Below, one piece after another: positions 13,927 through 15,555 of a DNA stretch of 15,555 nt (the stretch's first letter is position 1; each line of letters begins with the position of its first letter). The notes beneath the pieces are model-generated. The model was not told where the DNA came from. It was given only the letters and a program-made list of their open reading frames with translations, and made no database searches. Source of the DNA: an uncultured Bacteroidota bacterium (GTDB lineage Bacteria > Bacteroidota > Bacteroidia > Chitinophagales > Chitinophagaceae); contig CAMLKS010000015.1 in NCBI GenBank assembly GCA_946480675.1, positions 1 to 15,555 on the forward strand, given 5' to 3'. The position numbers were made by a program, and so were the translations under genes.

Positions 13927-13960
13927 AAAAAAGCCGGTACAATGTGTACTGGCTTTTTTT
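13927..13960. terminator. Bidirectional terminator between 12340-13920 and 13959-14195
   Basis: A run of six A, the stem GCCGGTACA, a 3-base loop, TGTACTGGC (one G-T wobble) and a run of seven T. It serves the plus-strand gene directly and can serve the opposing gene, whose stop codon (13961-13959) it touches. Confidence 0.85.
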
Positions 13961-14195
13961 ATCGTTCGTGTTTTTCTATGGCATCGCTTACGGCTAAAAT
14001 GAGATTGTAGGGAATAGCTACTCCCTCTTCGGGTACTATATCGTACCGATCCATTACGCTCCAGTTCATATAAAAACGTGGGTAGCCTTTAATGTTCACT
14101 TCATAGTACATTCCATCCTGCCTGTGCTGTGGTATCACTGCTGCCAATATCGCTTTGCCATCGAATTGTAACCTTTTGGTAAAGTTGCCTGCCAT
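13959..14195 (-). CDS. Small hypothetical protein (78 aa)
   Basis: I do not recognise this gene by name. The protein is soluble, without signal peptide or membrane helix. It has a compact mixed pattern: a strand-like start (GNFTKRLQFDGKAILAAVIP), an aromatic centre (GMYYEVNIKGYPRFYMNWSV), and a helix at the end (NLILAVSDAIEKHER). The composition is that of a folded protein and the start (ATG at 14195) has no nearby rival. It converges on the 12340-13920 gene with a shared terminator and is divergent from the XRE-type regulator, 182 bases away. The regulator could control it from the shared upstream region, but no evidence goes beyond position. Confidence 0.75.
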   Translation of the reverse strand: MAGNFTKRLQFDGKAILAAVIPQHRQDGMYYEVNIKGYPRFYMNWSVMDRYDIVPEEGVAIPYNLILAVSDAIEKHER

Positions 14196-14338
14196 GGGGT
14201 AAAAGTAAGTAATTGAAAGCTATTGCATTAGGCATTTCAGGAATAGTCAACTATGCATTTTGGAAATATTACATGGATAATTATTCGTATTAAGACCAAC
14301 CTTTCTACACCTTTGCACGTCTATTTTACCGAACACAC

Positions 14339-14362
14339 ACAGCAAACAAACAAGACTGCTGT
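14339..14362. repeat. Inverted repeat just upstream of the XRE-type regulator
   Basis: ACAGCA and TGCTGT, perfect 6-base arms separated by 12 bases, ending 15 bases before the regulator's ATG. XRE-type proteins often bind such sites near their own gene, so this is a candidate autoregulatory operator. Short arms make chance possible. Confidence 0.3.
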
Positions 14363-14377
14363 TTAATACACACCGCT

Positions 14378-14707
14378 ATGAACATAGGAACCGCTATTAG
14401 ATCAATCAGAAGACAGCTGGATATTACACAGTATCAGCTCGCAGACAGATGCAGCATCTCCCAAACCTCTCTATCGCAGATAGAAAACGGCGTAAAGAGG
14501 CCCAGCACACGTACTATAAAAAAGATATGCGAAGTGCTTGAAGTGCCTGAATCTATCATCTACATTCTGGGTATGCAAGATACCGATGTGCCGGATAGCA
14601 GGCGCAATGTGTACGAAATGCTATTTCCATCTATCAGGAACCTGGCCCTGCAAATAGTAAGCGCAGAGCATAAGCAACTGGTAGAGCACGCTGAAACTGC
14701 AGCGTAG
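14378..14707 (+). CDS. XRE-family helix-turn-helix regulator (109 aa)
   Basis: Residues about 4-62 are a Cro/C1-type helix-turn-helix: IRSIRRQLDITQYQLADRC, then SISQTSLSQIENGVKRPSTR and TIKKICEVLEVPES. The helix pair Q-x-x-L-A followed by S-Q-T-S-L-S-Q-I-E-N-G is the family's hallmark and the recognition helix. Residues about 63-109 form a short tail (MLFPSIRNLALQIVSAEH), probably for dimer formation. It is a DNA-binding cytoplasmic regulator; its targets are unknown. It could be a stand-alone housekeeping regulator of the kind seen across Bacteroidota, or autoregulatory through the inverted repeat at 14339-14362. No toxin gene or phage gene accompanies it. No good promoter match was found upstream; TACACC-TTTG near 14306-14315 is only a partial match. 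Confidence 0.93.
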   Translation: MNIGTAIRSIRRQLDITQYQLADRCSISQTSLSQIENGVKRPSTRTIKKICEVLEVPESIIYILGMQDTDVPDSRRNVYEMLFPSIRNLALQIVSAEHKQLVEHAETAA

Positions 14708-14715
14708 ATTCCCAT

Positions 14716-14967
14716 TTATTTCAGTTGCTGTAGGGCTTTGGCCATGCAACTCAATAGTTTTTTAACCACATATGCAGGCTTTGCTTCGCCTGCATGAGGG
14801 ACAATATCCGGCTGATGTTGCGTAATCTTCACCAGCTGTATGTTGTCCTTCTTTTTTATGGTTATCATCACTTCTTCCCAATCGAGAATGAGCACGGCAG
14901 TAGCGTACAGCAATACCGACCACAGCAGCGAGCGGCAGATGAATACGGCGCGATAGTAGCTTTTCAT
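14716..14967 (-). CDS. Small membrane-anchored hypothetical protein (83 aa)
   Basis: I do not recognise a family. The N-terminus (residues about 6-28, AVFICRSLLWSVLLYATAVLIL) is a hydrophobic stretch that could be a single membrane anchor. The remainder is a short soluble part (MITIKKKDNIQLVKITQH, then KPAYVVKKLLSCMAKALQQ). It converges on the XRE-type gene (8 bases between stops) and is divergent from the M1 peptidase gene, 99 bases away. An internal ATG at residue 34 would give a 50-residue soluble form without the anchor. No clear promoter or terminator was found, so the call rests on the reading frame, its tidy placement between two real genes, and its protein-like composition. Confidence 0.55.
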   Translation of the reverse strand: MKSYYRAVFICRSLLWSVLLYATAVLILDWEEVMITIKKKDNIQLVKITQHQPDIVPHAGEAKPAYVVKKLLSCMAKALQQLK

Positions 14968-15025
14968 AACGTACGGTTGAAGTATTTAATAAATTTCAAT
15001 AAATGTTGTGTTGTGCATCTCCCCC

Positions 15026-15060
15026 TTTGTGGGGTATTTACCGCCAATGCAGTAATTTTA
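15026..15060 (+). promoter_or_regulatory. Weak candidate promoter of the M1 peptidase gene
   Basis: TTTG (15026-15029) and TAATTTTA (15053-15060, last base mismatched) are 23 bases apart. The transcript would start at or only a few bases before the ATG at 15067, so the message would be nearly leaderless. The weak match and short leader make this uncertain. Confidence 0.3.
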
Positions 15061-15066
15061 ATAGGT

Positions 15067-15555
15067 ATGAAATATGCAGGTTGGTGCATAGCTATGTTGT
15101 GCAGCATGGCAGCTATAGCCCAGGAAAATGTAGCGGAACGATGTGCGGCCATTAAAAGGCAAAGTGCCAGTGCTATGAAAGTAACCATAGCAGATGCTGC
15201 AGAAGATGCTTATGATGTAAAGCATGTAAAATTCGACATACAGCTTACCAACCTTTCTTCGGCCATCAGCGGGCATGTAATTACCACAGCTACTGTAATG
15301 ACCGATGTAATGCCTGCCTATATATTTGAGCTGGATACACCATTGGTTGCCGATTCTGTTGTTATTAATGATATACCCGCAATAGTTACCCGTAATGGAT
15401 TGGTACATACTGCCACAATGCCCGCACCGCTGAATGCGGGGCAAAGCTTTACGGCAAGGGTACATTATCACGGGCAACCCATTCCGGGGAATGGATACTA
15501 CACGACTGGTATTAATAACACCGTAGCCGACCCCTGGGGAGTGATGGTGACCTAC
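15067..15555 (+). CDS. M1-family metallopeptidase, N-terminal part (partial, 163 codons)
   Basis: The frame is open from the ATG at 15067 to the right edge. Residues 1-18 are a signal peptide (KYAGWCIAMLCSMAAIA before Q). The mature start matches the N-terminal beta-saddle domain of M1 aminopeptidases in their Bacteroidota secreted form: AYDVKHVKFDIQLTNLSS, the ISGHVITTATV strand, FELDTPLVADSVVIND, and the VHYHGQPIPGNGYYTTG loop. The zinc-binding HExxH-E site of the family lies further along and is outside the window, so catalysis cannot be checked. Homologues of this style often carry a type IX secretion sorting domain at the far end (family knowledge). Expected role: exported peptidase for protein scavenging or turnover. 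Confidence 0.85.
   Translation, partial: MKYAGWCIAMLCSMAAIAQENVAERCAAIKRQSASAMKVTIADAAEDAYDVKHVKFDIQLTNLSSAISGHVITTATVMTDVMPAYIFELDTPLVADSVVINDIPAIVTRNGLVHTATMPAPLNAGQSFTARVHYHGQPIPGNGYYTTGINNTVADPWGVMVTY

Noticed and set aside
15058..15477. Minus-strand frame of 139 codons at the right edge
   Set aside because: The plus strand there encodes a recognisable M1 peptidase start with a signal peptide, so this is a shadow.

Overview
The window looks like a chromosomal segment of a Bacteroidota bacterium, probably from the Chitinophagaceae or a close family (inferred from protein style, not from a search). The signs are: a protein ending in a gliding-motility-type C-terminal domain (type IX secretion cargo); signal peptides that end in A-Q; an M1 peptidase of the Bacteroidota style; weak or absent Shine-Dalgarno sequences; and repeated matches to the Bacteroidota promoter pattern TTG-N17-23-TAnnTTTG. 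No tRNA, rRNA, CRISPR array or transposase was seen.

Layout. Positions 1-344 hold a small Lys-rich minus-strand gene. A 21-bp leader repeat lies before its ATG and again before an ATG at the left window edge. Positions 461-550 keep the last codons of a lost SnoaL-like gene. A secreted protein of unknown function (596-2095, +) is followed by a palindromic two-way terminator. A long minus-strand run then covers 7965 down to 2143. In transcription order it holds: an unknown 149-aa protein, a multi-span membrane protein and a histidine kinase (all three overlapping); a GNAT acetyltransferase; a T9SS-type secreted propeller/Ig protein; an AraC-family regulator; and an exported SnoaL-like protein. 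Promoter motifs inside the run suggest several transcripts.

To the right are a secreted thioredoxin (8151-8660, +) convergent with a small secreted Gly/His/Lys-tailed protein (8673-9128, -), then glycine dehydrogenase gcvP (9333-12215, +) with a clean promoter and terminator. Next come a paralogue of the 596-2095 protein (12340-13920, +), a small unknown protein (13959-14195, -), an XRE-type regulator (14378-14707, +), a small membrane-anchored unknown (14716-14967, -), and the first 163 codons of an exported M1-family metallopeptidase that runs off the right edge.

Most of the window is ordinary core and envelope gene content. The parts most worth a second look are the duplicated leader at the left edge, the truncated SnoaL copy (four of five changed codons silent), and the AT-rich overlapping pair of unknown genes placed ahead of a GC-rich histidine kinase with no response regulator in view. 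No complete, clearly new system can be claimed from this sequence alone.
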